From NCBI GenBank assembly GCA_032717465.1, contig CM064691.1, forward strand, positions 3,431,815-3,495,814: a stretch of DNA of 64,000 nucleotides, read 5' to 3'. The position numbers were made by a program, and so were the translations under genes. The notes below the pieces were generated by a model, which was given only the letters and a program-made list of their open reading frames with translations, was not told the DNA's origin and ran no database searches. This DNA is from Coenobita brevimanus. Taxonomy: Eukaryota > Arthropoda > Malacostraca > Decapoda > Coenobitidae. Positions 1 to 11,120 of this stretch are shown here, piece after piece. The first letter of the stretch is position 1. Every line of letters begins with the position of its first letter.

Positions 1-940
1 CATAGCAATAGGGGGCGGATGGTTCTTACTGTCTGTCTTATATGTTAGAGGAGTCCACGGGTTGTCCAGTGGATGTTTTTGTTTATTTATAATTATTTTC
101 TTTTTTCTTTTTGAGGATGCGGGCCTCCTCCACCTTTTATAATTCATTGATGTAACAGGAGTTTCAGCTTTTTGTCACTGTTTAATGTTTTCCATTTTAT
201 CTATTTTCGTTTTCTTATTTTTGTATTTAACTTAACATGCGGCGCCATATGAAACGCCGTTGCGGCATTATTATTATTTTTAGTAATTCAATTCAGTTCA
301 ATTTTAGAGGGAAGAAAAAATACATTCTGCAACTTTAGTAGGTAGAACGCTATCAGTCTCCGAATAGCATGATGGTCGGGTCTGACCAGGCCGGGTCGGC
401 CCGGGTTCCTCATTGCAATTTTTCGTCCGTACACCAACAGTAGACTTCGCTCGCTCGCTTGTTATCATCGTGTCCTGTCTTCTACAGTATATTTATCATC
501 TTTACTCATGCTTCAGAATGCGTCCTTTTTTGCTGCGTGTTTCATATTGCTATCACACAACAATGTTTTATGTAAAGCATTTTATTGCCACAGCCCGCAA
601 GTAAATGTCGGCAAACTATTATCCTGAGAGTAACATACAGGTCCTGCATAAGTTTATGCATTCAATTCTTGTTCTTCATTAACTCCACAAGTGTGGTAAG
701 ACCTTATTAGGTTGTATTTTGGCTATCATTAGACGATGTTATTTAGATTGGGAGGATCATCTGGTACAAAAGGGATTAAGCTATTTCCATAATCTGTTAT
801 TTTAATGGAGAGGAAATATTCCAACTCAGACACCAAGGACGAAAATTACCATTGTAATCTGTCTTCAGTAAGCCAGAACAGATGTAAACCCTGTTTTTGT
901 TCTTGAGGCCACCTAAAAGGTCCGAACTGACCATCGAGAC
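1..940. other. AT-rich non-coding stretch
   Basis: No gene, RNA or recognised repeat is visible here. Short open stretches lack domain similarity or plausible splice structure. Confidence 0.5.
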
Positions 941-1102
941 CAAAGACAGCCCTAGCATGTATTCAATATGGACGGTGGGTGTTAGCGCCGAAGTGGTGAC
1001 ATGTAGAGGTGTATGGTATGTAGGAGAATTTGCTGGGCCTTGATAGCAGGCTGTGAAGCCTATGCCCAGAGTCGGACAAAAAAAAAAAAAAAAAAAAAAA
1101 AA
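941..1102 (+). repeat. SINE-like unit with poly(A) tail, copy 1
   Basis: This block of about 140 bp starts near AGACAGCCCTAGCATG and ends GCCCAGAGTCGGACA followed by a run of about 23 A. A second copy lies at 40261-40431 with the same start, the same end and its own A run. A short unit with a constant 5' edge and a 3' A-tail is typical of a SINE or a short LINE-mobilised retroposon. I do not see a clear RNA polymerase III box pair inside it, so the class is an inference. Confidence 0.6.
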
Positions 1103-1851
1103 CTACAGCTAAATGAATATGAACTGAAGAAAAAAGAAACACCGATGTGGGACGAAGTGTGTATTGACTTTTCGCCTCACGGCTTCCTCAGAATACCTGA
1201 ACTGAACTAATTTCATATCCCCCCCTCCTTTTTTTTAATCACTGAAAAGAGTGAACCTTTCTCATTTATGCTTTTCCTTCCATTCTCTTGACAACCATGT
1301 AATAATGTTGTAATGCTAAATAAAACAGTTTTTCTAGCTCTTGCCATGAAACTTCACAGACCTGTTGCCAGGTGGCGGCATCAGCGCTGTGTTACATTAT
1401 GGCCATTAGAAATTGATAGAGGATTGCCATCACCTTCCATCATTGGCCAGAGAAAGTGAGACTGACGAGGTGGCTGAAAATGTGAAAATAAAACGTCGAT
1501 GCAACTGGTCTGAGGAAATTAAGCATGTTGGAATGCTGATGCTGATGAGTGAAGTTACTGACGAGATGGAAGGATCACGCCTGATGGCAGAGGACGTAGA
1601 AGTGAACTGAATTTAGCGTTTGCTCTGTATCAATTGCAGTAATATGTCAAGTGAATTTTGCTAACGCCACTGATGGTGAGGCAGGTAACAATGTGCTAGG
1701 TACCATTTAACTGTAAACAACGCTTTTTTCCCCAGTATGTATATTAAAATTTAGTGTTGCTTTTTCGTTCTTCCCTGTTTCTAGGCAAGCTGCACATTAG
1801 TACCAGGTAAATTACGAATGTTACAAACTGAAATTTCTTGTTTATAGAGAA

Positions 1852-2270
1852 GTTCCACCGTTATGGAATGGATGTGGAGAGGTTGCATTAAAACAACTAG
1901 ACAAAATTCAGAACAAAACTTTTGGAATTATTAATAACCCTGCTGTTATAAATAAACTACCTCCCCTACAAGTAAGAATGAATGTTGCCTCCCTTGCATT
2001 ATTTAACATATACTCTTATGGCAAATGCTCAGACGAAGTTGCGTCCATTGTGCCACCTCTCCACGCCATCCCTCGTGCTACACAGGCATATGGTAACTCT
2101 CATGACTGGAATGTCACTCAGCCATATTGTAGAACTTCTGCCTATCAGAATTCTTTCATTCCCCGAACTGCATCTCTCTGGAACTCGCTTCCCTAGAGTT
2201 TTTTCCCCCAAAACTTCAACTTACAACTGTTCAGGTCCAACTGTTACAGACGTTTCATGAATAGAGGACG
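1852..2270 (+). pseudogene. Non-LTR retrotransposon, C-terminal reverse transcriptase fragment
   Basis: The + strand encodes the typical C-terminal end of a jockey/CR1-like pol protein. The order seen is LDKIQNK, then KLPPLQVRMNVASLALFNIY, then CRTSAYQNSFIPRTASLWNSLP-type residues. The last part matches the conserved R-S-Y-x-x-S-F-x-P-x-x-x-x-L-W-N-S-L-P signature found near the end of these proteins. The RT core is missing, so this is a 5'-truncated dead copy. The same family occurs in intron 2 of cuticle gene copy 1 (9470-10620), where the aligned nucleotides are clearly homologous. Family membership is inferred from motifs only. Confidence 0.75.
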
Positions 2271-2499
2271 CCAGTAATCTGGTGTACAGTATGGTAATAT
2301 TATTTTTTGAAATTCATTTGCTTCTTTTTCCTGTGTTCTGTTATTAAAAACAAGTTAATTAACAGCAGAATTGTCCTGAATGCGAAACAATAGCGGTGGA
2401 ACAGGGCTGGGTGGGGCGTGATGTCAACATATTCAAGGCAAGAGAAGGTCAAGGGGGGGATGGGTAAGGCTGCTGCTCCTGTTTTGTTGCGGCAGAGGG

Positions 2500-2503
<4 letters not shown>

Positions 2504-2570
<67 letters not shown>
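2504..2570. repeat. (AC)n microsatellite
   Basis: Uninterrupted CA dinucleotide tract of about 67 bp. Long open frames across it are repeat artefacts. Confidence 0.97.
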
Positions 2571-2572
<2 letters not shown>

Positions 2573-2916
2573 CGCGGACATAGGAGAGAGAGTGAGAAGT
2601 ACTCGCAGGAAAACAATCATCCGTGATTCGTATGACTCCCTCTCAACCGAATAAAATCGTCTGGCATTATCTGTATTATGTATTAGATTTGTTCCCACTA
2701 CAACGGGATTACAGGTACACGAATAACATAGCCAGGCGAGTAGAATCGTGTGTCTTTAGCTGGAATATAATACTAGAGTTGCCCCGATCATGGTGGAGTT
2801 AATTCAAAGAACGATGGATAGCAGTGGGAGGCATTACATAAAGGGGAAAGAAGACGTAAACCAAAATGTAACGACACCGAAATATGAGTATGGAGAAAAT
2901 CAATCAGATATTTCGT

Positions 2917-2917
<1 letters not shown>

Positions 2918-2958
<41 letters not shown>
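2918..2958. repeat. (GA)n microsatellite
   Basis: Pure GA dinucleotide tract of about 40 bp. Confidence 0.97.
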
Positions 2959-2959
<1 letters not shown>

Positions 2960-2960
<1 letters not shown>

Positions 2961-4060
2961 AACAATAACGAGAGTGAAATCATGGAGAGAGAGGGTAGGC
3001 ATTAATATAAATTGAAGGGAAGGGAGATGACACAAGAGTCAGGAAGTTTACAGAAAGTTACATACAAAGACTACACAAATGCAAGGGTCTTTTCAAGCTG
3101 GTCGACATTACAGTTAATAATTAAGAGAAAGACTTACCCTAATTATAAAACTTTAGAACATGGCAACAAGCAGAAGGGTTTCTATCTCCCTGCAAACCTT
3201 CAGCGATGTACTATAGAGAAATACACATAAAATAATCGTTTTCCAGCAATGAAGTATACAGAGGAAATTTTGTAAGAACGGTGGAATATAATACCAAAAT
3301 TAATGTAAGACGAAAAATTAAAGGCACTTCTCACGTAGTTTTGTCCAAAGATATTTATAATCAGATTCAAATGGATTTCGTGTTATCCCTGTTGCAGCCA
3401 GATATTGAACTAGAGCCGGACACAAGCAAAGAAGAATTTATAAATCCATCCATCATCTCAAACTATTTCTCAGGAACGTAACAGTCTGATGCTAGATTTC
3501 TCAGTCAAGACACTTAATATTAGAGTGAAAAGTGGCAGGACATTGAGCAGCATTAAGAAAGCAATAAATCCCAGCACTTTGAATGGATTTTCTCACGGGC
3601 CACATCCACTTATAGCTACCAAACATATAATGCCGCCAGGCTTCCAGTCTACTCTTGGACACGAAATACCGCGAAGGCTCTCACACACAGCACTTTGTAA
3701 AAACAAACCTTATCAATCATCTCAAACATAAGCGGGTCAGCCAGTGTAAGAAGCGACCTTGCAGTAGCCACTGATGTAGGTGTGGTGGGACAAATTGTGA
3801 GTTGCTCTAGTTCCAAACAGACAATCCTTCACCTTGAGTTGTGTATGAAATAGTCTGTATATACGTTTGTCTTCATTCATACAAGGCATTATACTTCACA
3901 ACCGAACAACAGTGAACCTTATAGCAAAAACGAAGCGATTTCGAATGATTTTAAACTGCTGTGGAGACCTGCATATCCTGCAAGTTATCTGAGAGTCTTT
4001 GTAATAGCGACTTGGGTCCACACGTGTGAATTGACCAACATTTACCTCATTCAAGGTCCT
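2960..4060. other. Non-coding stretch with no recognised content
   Basis: Two adjacent short open frames (3281-3481 and 3489-3731, +) have no recognisable domain and no splice context. I see nothing else that can be supported here. Confidence 0.4.
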
Positions 4061-4064
4061 TAAC

Positions 4065-4067
<3 letters not shown>

Positions 4068-4107
<40 letters not shown>
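4068..4107. repeat. (GA)n microsatellite
   Basis: GA dinucleotide tract of about 40 bp, followed by a G-rich stretch. Confidence 0.95.
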
Positions 4108-4110
<3 letters not shown>

Positions 4111-5039
4111 AGAGAGGGGGGGGAGGAGTATCTTGAGGGTAATCGGAGACACAATATGAGAAAGATACTATGCTTACGTGAGGTGAGTTCATTTATACAT
4201 TGACAGTTTAGCCAACCCTTCACATATAGCGGCTCTGTTGCACCACTTTATTTTGTATACCTTTCTCTTTAGTTTCCTCTTTCAAGCCAACCTTATCGCA
4301 TCAACAGGGCTGCGATAGAGATGGAACCGCAGTCGATAGCTGAGTGTCGTAGCCTGGGGGAATATCTACTGAATGTTTCGTATTCTGCTGCACTGAAAGC
4401 GATACTTCCCGCTTGCATTTATTTGATTATGGAATACCTTAATCTGAAGCCACAGTGAATATAATTATTTTTACTTTATAATAAATGTATGGCAGAAGAA
4501 AAGGTATTAACAAATCATATGCCTGCTGTCCGTGCATGGCTCTTCCATTGGGCAGTGTACCTAGAGCTCTTTCACCATTCAGGATTGTATGACGTTCCCT
4601 CAGCTGAGTAGCATCGTCTGGCGTTAACTCGAATAGGACTGAGAATTGTACTAACAATGAGAGGGTTAATGGTACCGTACCAGCATTCTCTCTCGACGGA
4701 CAGACGGACAGATAGATAGGGATAGATAGACAGATCGGTAGATAGATAGATATTTTCTAGCAACCGTCGAAAAAAATCCTCTTTGAGAAACCATTGGCCT
4801 CCAATGAACTCATTATGTCTCCGTAAAAAAAAAAAAAAAAAAAAAGTACAACGAATCCTGACAAAAGATATCGGCCTGTTTACATTTTCAGACACTTATG
4901 ACTCGCTGTCTGGCTGAATAAAAATCGTCCTGCGTCAGCTGCCATTTTTCTTTGGCTAAGGTGGTATGACTTCCATCTTGTTACAGATATTTATTTCTTT
5001 TTAAGCAACTAAAGCTTTTGCTACATGATTTCGGCAGGA

Positions 5040-5290
5040 TATGATTATACAGTGTTGCATCCTCACATTATTGACTCATGACTGATGGATGGAACAGCGG
5101 TGAGGAGTGAGGATAGTAGTGTGGTGGCGGAGAATGTGGGAAAATTTGCTGACGTGTGGTGTGGTAGTGGGCAAAATCTCAGGTTTCTGTGTCAAAGCAA
5201 CCCACACAGGATAATGTGTTTGGTAGTTCAATAATGTCAGGTTACTTTATATTAAGATTCTGAAATATGTCCGTAAGTCTTAAATAAAAA
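5040..5290 (+). repeat. Duplicated non-coding block D, upstream of cuticle gene 1
   Basis: This block aligns by eye with 17045-17215 upstream of cuticle gene 2. Shared features in order are CAACCCACACAGG versus CCACCCCATACAGG, then AATGTGTTTG versus AATTTGTTTAG, then a region ending in AGATTCT-(4-5 nt)-ATATGT. It precedes repeat block A in both places, so it supports an old tandem segmental duplication. An interspersed repeat family remains possible. Confidence 0.5.
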
Positions 5291-5339
5291 TAACATGTTA
5301 TATATACAAATTACTGCATAAGAAAAATTTAGTACTGAA

Positions 5340-5530
5340 CCCCACATTTGGTTGCCCCATTCCATGTGTAGGAGGCCTCAGGTTCAGACGACCTTACTAT
5401 AGATGATTTAATGGTACAGGACCAATGAGCTTCTCTGGCAGATTCTTTACATACTGAGGATTCGAACCGTTGGGTGTAAATCACACTCATCAGACTTAAA
5501 TGTTCCAGCACTGCAGCAAGCAGCCCAGAC
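5340..5530 (-). repeat. Possible tRNA-derived SINE fragment
   Basis: On the - strand, 5458-5468 reads GGTTCGAATCC, an exact B-box of an RNA polymerase III internal promoter. About 45-50 bp upstream on that strand is a weaker A-box-like TGCTGCAGTG. The tRNA fold is not convincing, so this is called a degraded tRNA-derived unit rather than a tRNA gene. Confidence 0.35.
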
Positions 5531-5849
5531 TTTTTTTTTTGCGTTCGTGAACAAAGATTATTTATGCAAGATGTCAATAAAGATGTTCTGTCACATAAAT
5601 TGAGTTAAGGGTGAAATATGTAATAAATTTACTTGTATAACTGAACAGTAATCGTACGAGTTCCATCAACGGACCTCCCGTTCTGTTACATTACCCTATG
5701 TCCGACTCTGTTAGCAAAGTTCTGCTACATCGTACTATATAATATACACTTTTATTTCCTAGGATGAACAGTAATACAGAAAATTCAAGCATATTATAAA
5801 ATAGAAGATTGCCTAGAAAAATCTCGATTGGCTATGTCTGGGTGTCGAG

Positions 5850-6190
5850 AAGGTGTAAAGGAACTATCGACCAAAAGTATAGGTAGGTCCAAGGTATGTC
5901 ACCTAAACCACTGGTCAGTCCTTGTGGGAATATATGACTGGATTGCGTCTACATGAACGACCTTGACCAGAAACACAGTCCAGCCTCACCACACCCAGGC
6001 CTGTGCTCCCGTACCACTCGAAAAATATGCAGAGAAAGTCTTGCTCTAACAAACCATTGCACTACAACGGCAATTAATTAAAGCTAATACTACTTACAAC
6101 AGGCTTTGTATTAACACAAATCAGTACGCTACTCATGTTACCAAATTCGAAACCTTTCAAATTCATACATATCCTATCTAGGTACGAATA
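5850..6190 (+). repeat. Duplicated block A, copy 1
   Basis: This block contains GGAATATATGACTGG, then GCGTCTACATGAACGACC, then CAGCCTCACCACACCCAGG. It is shared with 18030-18545 (+) and 30890-31170 (-). All three copies lie a few kb 5' of a cuticle gene copy and in the same orientation relative to that gene. No coding function is recognised. Confidence 0.65.
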
Positions 6191-6317
6191 TTACATATAG
6201 TATAATCTACAATGTCCATTTTCGCTGTACGAACCTACAACCACTCATTAAACTACTTTATTTCTGCACGGATTGTTCCTGGTACGACACTAAGAGAATT
6301 ATTAAATGATAAGAACC

Positions 6318-6321
<4 letters not shown>

Positions 6322-6393
<72 letters not shown>
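6322..6393. repeat. (TA)n microsatellite at LINE 3' end
   Basis: Pure TA tract of 72 bp that directly abuts the 3' end of the minus-strand LINE at 6394-8311. Confidence 0.97.
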
Positions 6394-6395
<2 letters not shown>

Positions 6396-8306
6396 CCAGA
6401 CTCCTCAATCCCGTTTGAGGTGGCCACAAACAAAACGCCTCCACGTCTCTCTGTCCCCCGCCATTTCACTGCCCTGCTCCCAACTCACACACCCCTCTCT
6501 CATATACCTCTCCACCCCATCCCTCCATCTCATCCTCGGCCTCCCCCTCCCTCTTCCCCCCTCCACCTCACTCACATACACTCTCTTCGTCAGTCTTTCA
6601 CCCTCCATCCTCTCCACATGGCCAAACCACCTCAGTGTGTTCCTCATAACGCTTTCTATTACATCCACATCCACACCACAACGCTCCTTTATATCCTCAT
6701 TCGTCAGCCTGTCTCTCCATGTGACTCCACAGGCTCCTCTTAAATAACTCATTTCCACTGCTCTCACTCTTGACTTGTTTTTTTCCAACAACGTCCAAGC
6801 TTCACTTCCATACGTTAGAGTTGGTATCACAATACTGTCATGTAGTAACTTTTTCACTTCCATGCTCACTTCCCTGTTTCTTATCACTGCTTTCAAAGAA
6901 CCAGCAACCTTTCTTCCCTGCTGTACCCTTTCAAGCACTTCACCTTCCAAACCTCCATCCTTACTCATCACACTACCCAAGTACTTAAACGTACTCACAT
7001 TTTCCAATTCCTCACCATCCAAACTCGCTGTACATTCACTGACTTCACCTCTCTCACTTTACTCTTCCCTACATTCACCTTTAGATTCCGTTTCTTACAC
7101 ACTCTCCCAAACTCATCCACCAAACCTTGCAGCTCCCCTTCGTCTTCACTCAACAACACGGTATCATCTGCAAACAACAGTACAGGGAGTTTCCAAACAC
7201 TATCATCTCTCACCAGGGCCACTCCAACATCCACTACCCTACCTTGTACCTCTTTTATTACCCCATCCATGTACAGATTGAACAATCATGGAGACATGAC
7301 ACATCCCTGTTTCAACCCAACCTTCAAAGAGAAAGATTCATTTAGTTCACCATCCACACGCACTGGAGCCTTAGCACCATCATACATACTCTTCACAGCA
7401 TTCAGCAACTTCCCATCTACTCCATATATTCTTAATACTTTCCACAATCCTTGTCTATCCACCCTGTCATATGCTTTCTCCAAATCCATGAAAGCCGCAT
7501 ACAACTTCTTTCCCTTCTCTAGAAACTTTTCCACTAAAGATCTAAGAATGAATATCTGATCTACACAACCTCTTCCCTTCCGAAAACCTCCCTGTTCTTC
7601 TTCAACTAATTCCTCTGTTCTTTCTCTAACTCTGTCAATAAGTATCCTACCATACACTTTTCCTATTATACTAAAAAGACAAATGCCCCTATGATTACCA
7701 CACACTTCTTTCTCCCTTTTTCCTTTGTACAAGGGAATAATTATACCTGATTTCCAATCCTCTGGGACTCTACCTTCCTCCCAGGTCAATCTACACATCT
7801 TCCACATCCATTTTACTACAATCTTTCCCCCATGCTTCAGCATTTCACCACACACTCCATCAATTCCTGGGGCTTTCCCCAATTTAACTTTCTTCATTGC
7901 TTCCACAACTTCCATCCTACTGATTTCTTCCTGTCTTCTCACCTCCCTCCTTCACCCAGCCATTCCCCAGCCACTTATACTCTCGCATTACTTCCATCCT
8001 GTATGTTCAACAATTCCTTGAAGTGTTCTCTCCATCTGATCACTTTTTCTGCCTTCTCCACTAGTAATCTACCATTTTTATCTTTCACTCCCCTGCTAAC
8101 CTCACTTCCACCCTGTCTTACTCTCTTCACCTCTTTCCAGAACATTTTCTTACAGTCCCTCCACTTTACACTCAAATTCCTTCCAAATGCCTCATCCACT
8201 CTCTTCTTACTCTCTCTTACTAAACTTTTCACCTCTCTCTTTCTTTCTACATATAACTCTCTCTTCCGCCTCTCAACTTCTTCCACGCCCCTATTTCTCA
8301 TCCATT

Positions 8307-8311
<5 letters not shown>
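6394..8311 (-). mobile_element. RTE-like non-LTR retrotransposon, 5'-truncated
   Basis: The - strand encodes most of a reverse transcriptase. In order it shows GKAPGIDGV (RT motif 1-2 region), CGNHRGICLFSIIGK, EEEQGGFRKGRGCVDQIF, FMDLEKAYDRVDR, VGLKQGCVMSP and LFADDTVLLSED, with the catalytic FADD at about 7163-7175. The C-terminal part contains FKYLGSVMSKDG, LTYGSEAW and the tail WFGHVERM. I see only three lesions: a frameshift near 7945-7975, a nonsense codon at 7286-7288 where a Trp is usual after MSP, and a frameshift near 7000-7020. The endonuclease half is absent. It is flanked by TA tracts on both sides. The clade is inferred from motif style. Confidence 0.88.
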
Positions 8312-8399
<88 letters not shown>

Positions 8400-8402
8400 A
8401 TA
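8312..8402. repeat. (TA)n microsatellite
   Basis: TA tract of about 90 bp with two small interruptions, at the 5' edge of the LINE and about 250 bp upstream of the cuticle promoter. Confidence 0.96.
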
Positions 8403-8624
8403 ACTGAAGCCTGTTGTCTCAGAGATGATATGAAATATCATCGGTTCCTTTTCAGTTGGTCAACCATGAGGCTTTCTTTCAAAAGATTTTCAATAATATA
8501 ACTGATAATTTAATTTCCTTATATATTACCACTAATCACTTATTAACAGGAAAATCAAGTGTTGGCCTTTTATTCCCATTCATTATTGTTTACAGATTAT
8601 AAATTCAAGGCCACTGAGCATCAA

Positions 8625-8727
8625 GATGAGGAAATGGGGTGGAGGTGAGAGCGGGTGAGGGTATATATTAGAACCCGAGCGGCGGCCTAGGCAGTTTAGT
8701 CTTGACACACCTACAGTACACTCAACA
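8625..8727 (+). promoter_or_regulatory. Core promoter and 5' UTR of cuticle gene copy 1
   Basis: A TATA box TATATATTA lies at 8662-8670. An arthropod-type initiator GCAGTTTAG follows, with the predicted +1 A at 8693, 31 bp from the TATA start. The block from GAACCCGAGC through CTTGACACA is identical in all three gene copies. The G-rich GGGTGGAG and GCGGGTGAGG upstream are also conserved. The predicted 5' UTR is 35 bp. The start site is inferred from motif spacing. Confidence 0.8.
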
Positions 8728-11120
8728 ATGAACACTAAGGTAAAGTTGGCCACTCGTATTTCAAGAACAAGAGTGTTATCTTCTTCATATTCCAACCTGT
8801 TCATAGAGCACGGCAAAAAATGTTCTGAGAATGAAAAGAACCAGTGCCACAATATAGAAAATACATCATTTTAAAAAGAAACTTAAACTGCAGAATTATG
8901 AGGTAATGCATAAAAAATGCAGTTTTTTTTACACAGAAACCGTCACGTGTCTTTATTTGTCTAATGTTTCTTTTCCAATCGTCAGATCCTCATCCTCCTG
9001 GGCCTGGCTGCCCTGGCTGCTGCTGACAGTGGCGAATTCCGTTACTACGGTAACTCCGGGGTGAGTCACAGTGGCAGTTTACCTGTTCTTTGGTTGAAAA
9101 TTCGTATTTCAGACAATCTGAAAATGATTCTGTTTCGTTTCAATAAACGGAATGTGATAGTCTTCCAAGTGAATTTACTTGGAATAATATGTCCAAATCA
9201 TATTAAACTATGCATATGTACTTTCGGAAAAACAGCAACATCCACCCAATTTCAAAGAATGCAGGTTCCTATGATCCCTCTGATTATCTGATTACAGATC
9301 CATAGCTATCAACATTTCTCTTGATAAAGTGTGAGATGTACATTAATAAACTGATAATATCTTGAAGCCAACAGCTTAAGTGGTGATACACTGTATTGTT
9401 TTTGCGACGAAAGATCCAGTGTTGACCTAATCAGCCTTATTACTCATACAATCTATAGTCAAGTGATGAACCTGGAGAAATCCAGGCGGTAGCCCTTGAT
9501 GTATTTAAAGCTTTTGACAGAGTATGGCCCCGTTCCCTGTTATCCAGACTCCCTTGCAATGGCCGATCATCTTTTGTTCCACTGATCTCATATCTCAGCA
9601 ACAGGAGGAGAAGAGCATAGTTATACGATATGAATTCCAGTATCCACTCATTTAATGCCTGTGTGTCACATCAATCCTGGCTCCAACTCTGTTCCTCATT
9701 CATATAAATGATCTCTTCTTTCTCACCTCTAATCCCATTTACTCATATGCAGACGACGAAGTGGTTCACAGTTCCTGTGTACTTCAACGCCCATTCATAA
9801 AGTCTGATATCCTTAACTCCAATCTCGTCACAGCAAAATCCATAGACAAAGACTAATGAAAGATCAGTGACGACAAAAGACGTTGTCTCATTTAATGCTT
9901 AAGAATGAACAAAAAACATGTACAGGTATCTCAATTTTAATAATAAACAGATATTGCCTGAATCTTGCATTACCTTCAATGCACCAATACTCCATTCTCT
10001 AACAATACTGAAATTCTTGATGCTTCGCTTAACAGTACAACCAGTTGGACCTCTCAAGTCAGATCACTTGCCAAAACCGAATAAAAACTGGTCTTATTAC
10101 ACAGAGTTCGTTTTTTTTTTTTTTTTTTTTTTTTTTAAATAAAGGTCAGTTAGCTATAAAGCCACTTGCATTCTCAGCTTGAATATTGTTCACTATGTGG
10201 AGTGGATGTGGCGAGGTTGCACTAAAACAACTGCATGAAATTCATAGCAAAGCTATATGAAAATTAATTACCAAGCAACTGCAGATGAACTACTTCCTTT
10301 TTAAATAGAGAAGGAATGTTGTCTCCCATGCATTATTTTACATATACTTTTATGGCCAAGGCTCAAACAAAGTTGCATATATTTTGCCACCTCTCCAAGC
10401 CTCCCCCCATGCTACACGGATATTTGATAGCGCTTATGACTTGACACTGCCATATTGTAAAGCATCTGCCTATCAGGATTGCCTTATTCTGTGAACGGCT
10501 TCCTTTGGAACTCGCTTCCCCATATTACTTTACGCCCAAATATTCAGCCTACAGTTCTAATCGGCTTGATCAGATGTTTTACGAATGCAGAACATGTGTA
10601 GTCTCGTGTATGTATTTTTTTTCTATATTTGCTTTCTTTTCCCTTTCTTAATGCACCTAGTGTAAAAAAAAAAAAAGGATTTGCGTGTTGTAATGAGCAG
10701 AGACGGGGGAGGGTTGATCTCACTGAACTGCACTCGTGCTGCTTATACCTAGAAGCATTCCCCCATTCTTAGCATCAAAATGGTAAATTCTTACCTTTGC
10801 TCCAACAGTCCCGTGAGTCCTTCGAGTCCAGTGAGGCCCAGTACCAATTCCAATGGGCCGTGGATGACGACTCTTCCGAGAACCACTACGGTCACCAGGA
10901 GGCCCGCGACGGTGACGACACCCAGGGGTCGTACTACGTGCTGCTTCCCGACGGTCGCCGCCAGACGGTGACCTACTACGTGGACGGTGACGATGGCTAC
11001 ATTGCTGACGTCAAGTACTCGGGTGAGGCCTCCTTCGAGTCCGCATCTTTCGAGTCCCGTGAGGCTCCGCGCTACGCCCCTCCCCAGCGCCGCTACTATG
11101 ACTCCAACGAGTCCAAGTAA
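8728..11120 (+). CDS. Pro-resilin-like cuticular protein (RR chitin-binding), copy 1
   Basis: Three exons are inferred: 8728-8739 (MNTK), 8986-9060 (25 codons) and 10809-11120 (103 codons plus TAA), giving 132 residues. Splice sites are AAG|GTAAAG, TCGTCAG|ATC, GGG|GTGAGT and CCAACAG|TCC, all in phase 0. Residues 1-18 form a signal peptide ([13 protein letters not shown]). The mature N-terminus is acidic and Ser-rich. The last exon carries a Rebers-Riddiford (chitin_bind_4) domain with YQFQWAVDDDSSENHYGHQE, then GSYYVLLPDGRRQTVTYYVD and GDDGYIADVKY, closest in style to RR-2 pro-resilin proteins. Such proteins are secreted by epidermis and bind chitin in flexible cuticle (family knowledge). 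The C-terminus is SFES-rich and ends YYDSNESK. Intron 2 is 1748 bp, against 303 and 283 bp in the other copies, because a retrotransposon fragment lies in it. Confidence 0.9.
9470..10675 (+). mobile_element. Degenerate non-LTR retrotransposon inside intron 2 of cuticle gene copy 1
   Basis: In broken frames on the + strand, the sequence shows ALDVFKAFDRVW (RT motif A, about 9492-9527), PTLFLIHINDL, SYADDE (catalytic YADD at 9746-9757), then SWTSQVRSLAKT. The C-terminal part is homologous to the fragment at 1852-2270. It ends near a run of A at 10663-10675, consistent with a poly(A) tail. Frameshifts separate the motifs, so it is dead. It is in sense orientation to the host gene and accounts for most of the extra intron length. 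Confidence 0.8.
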
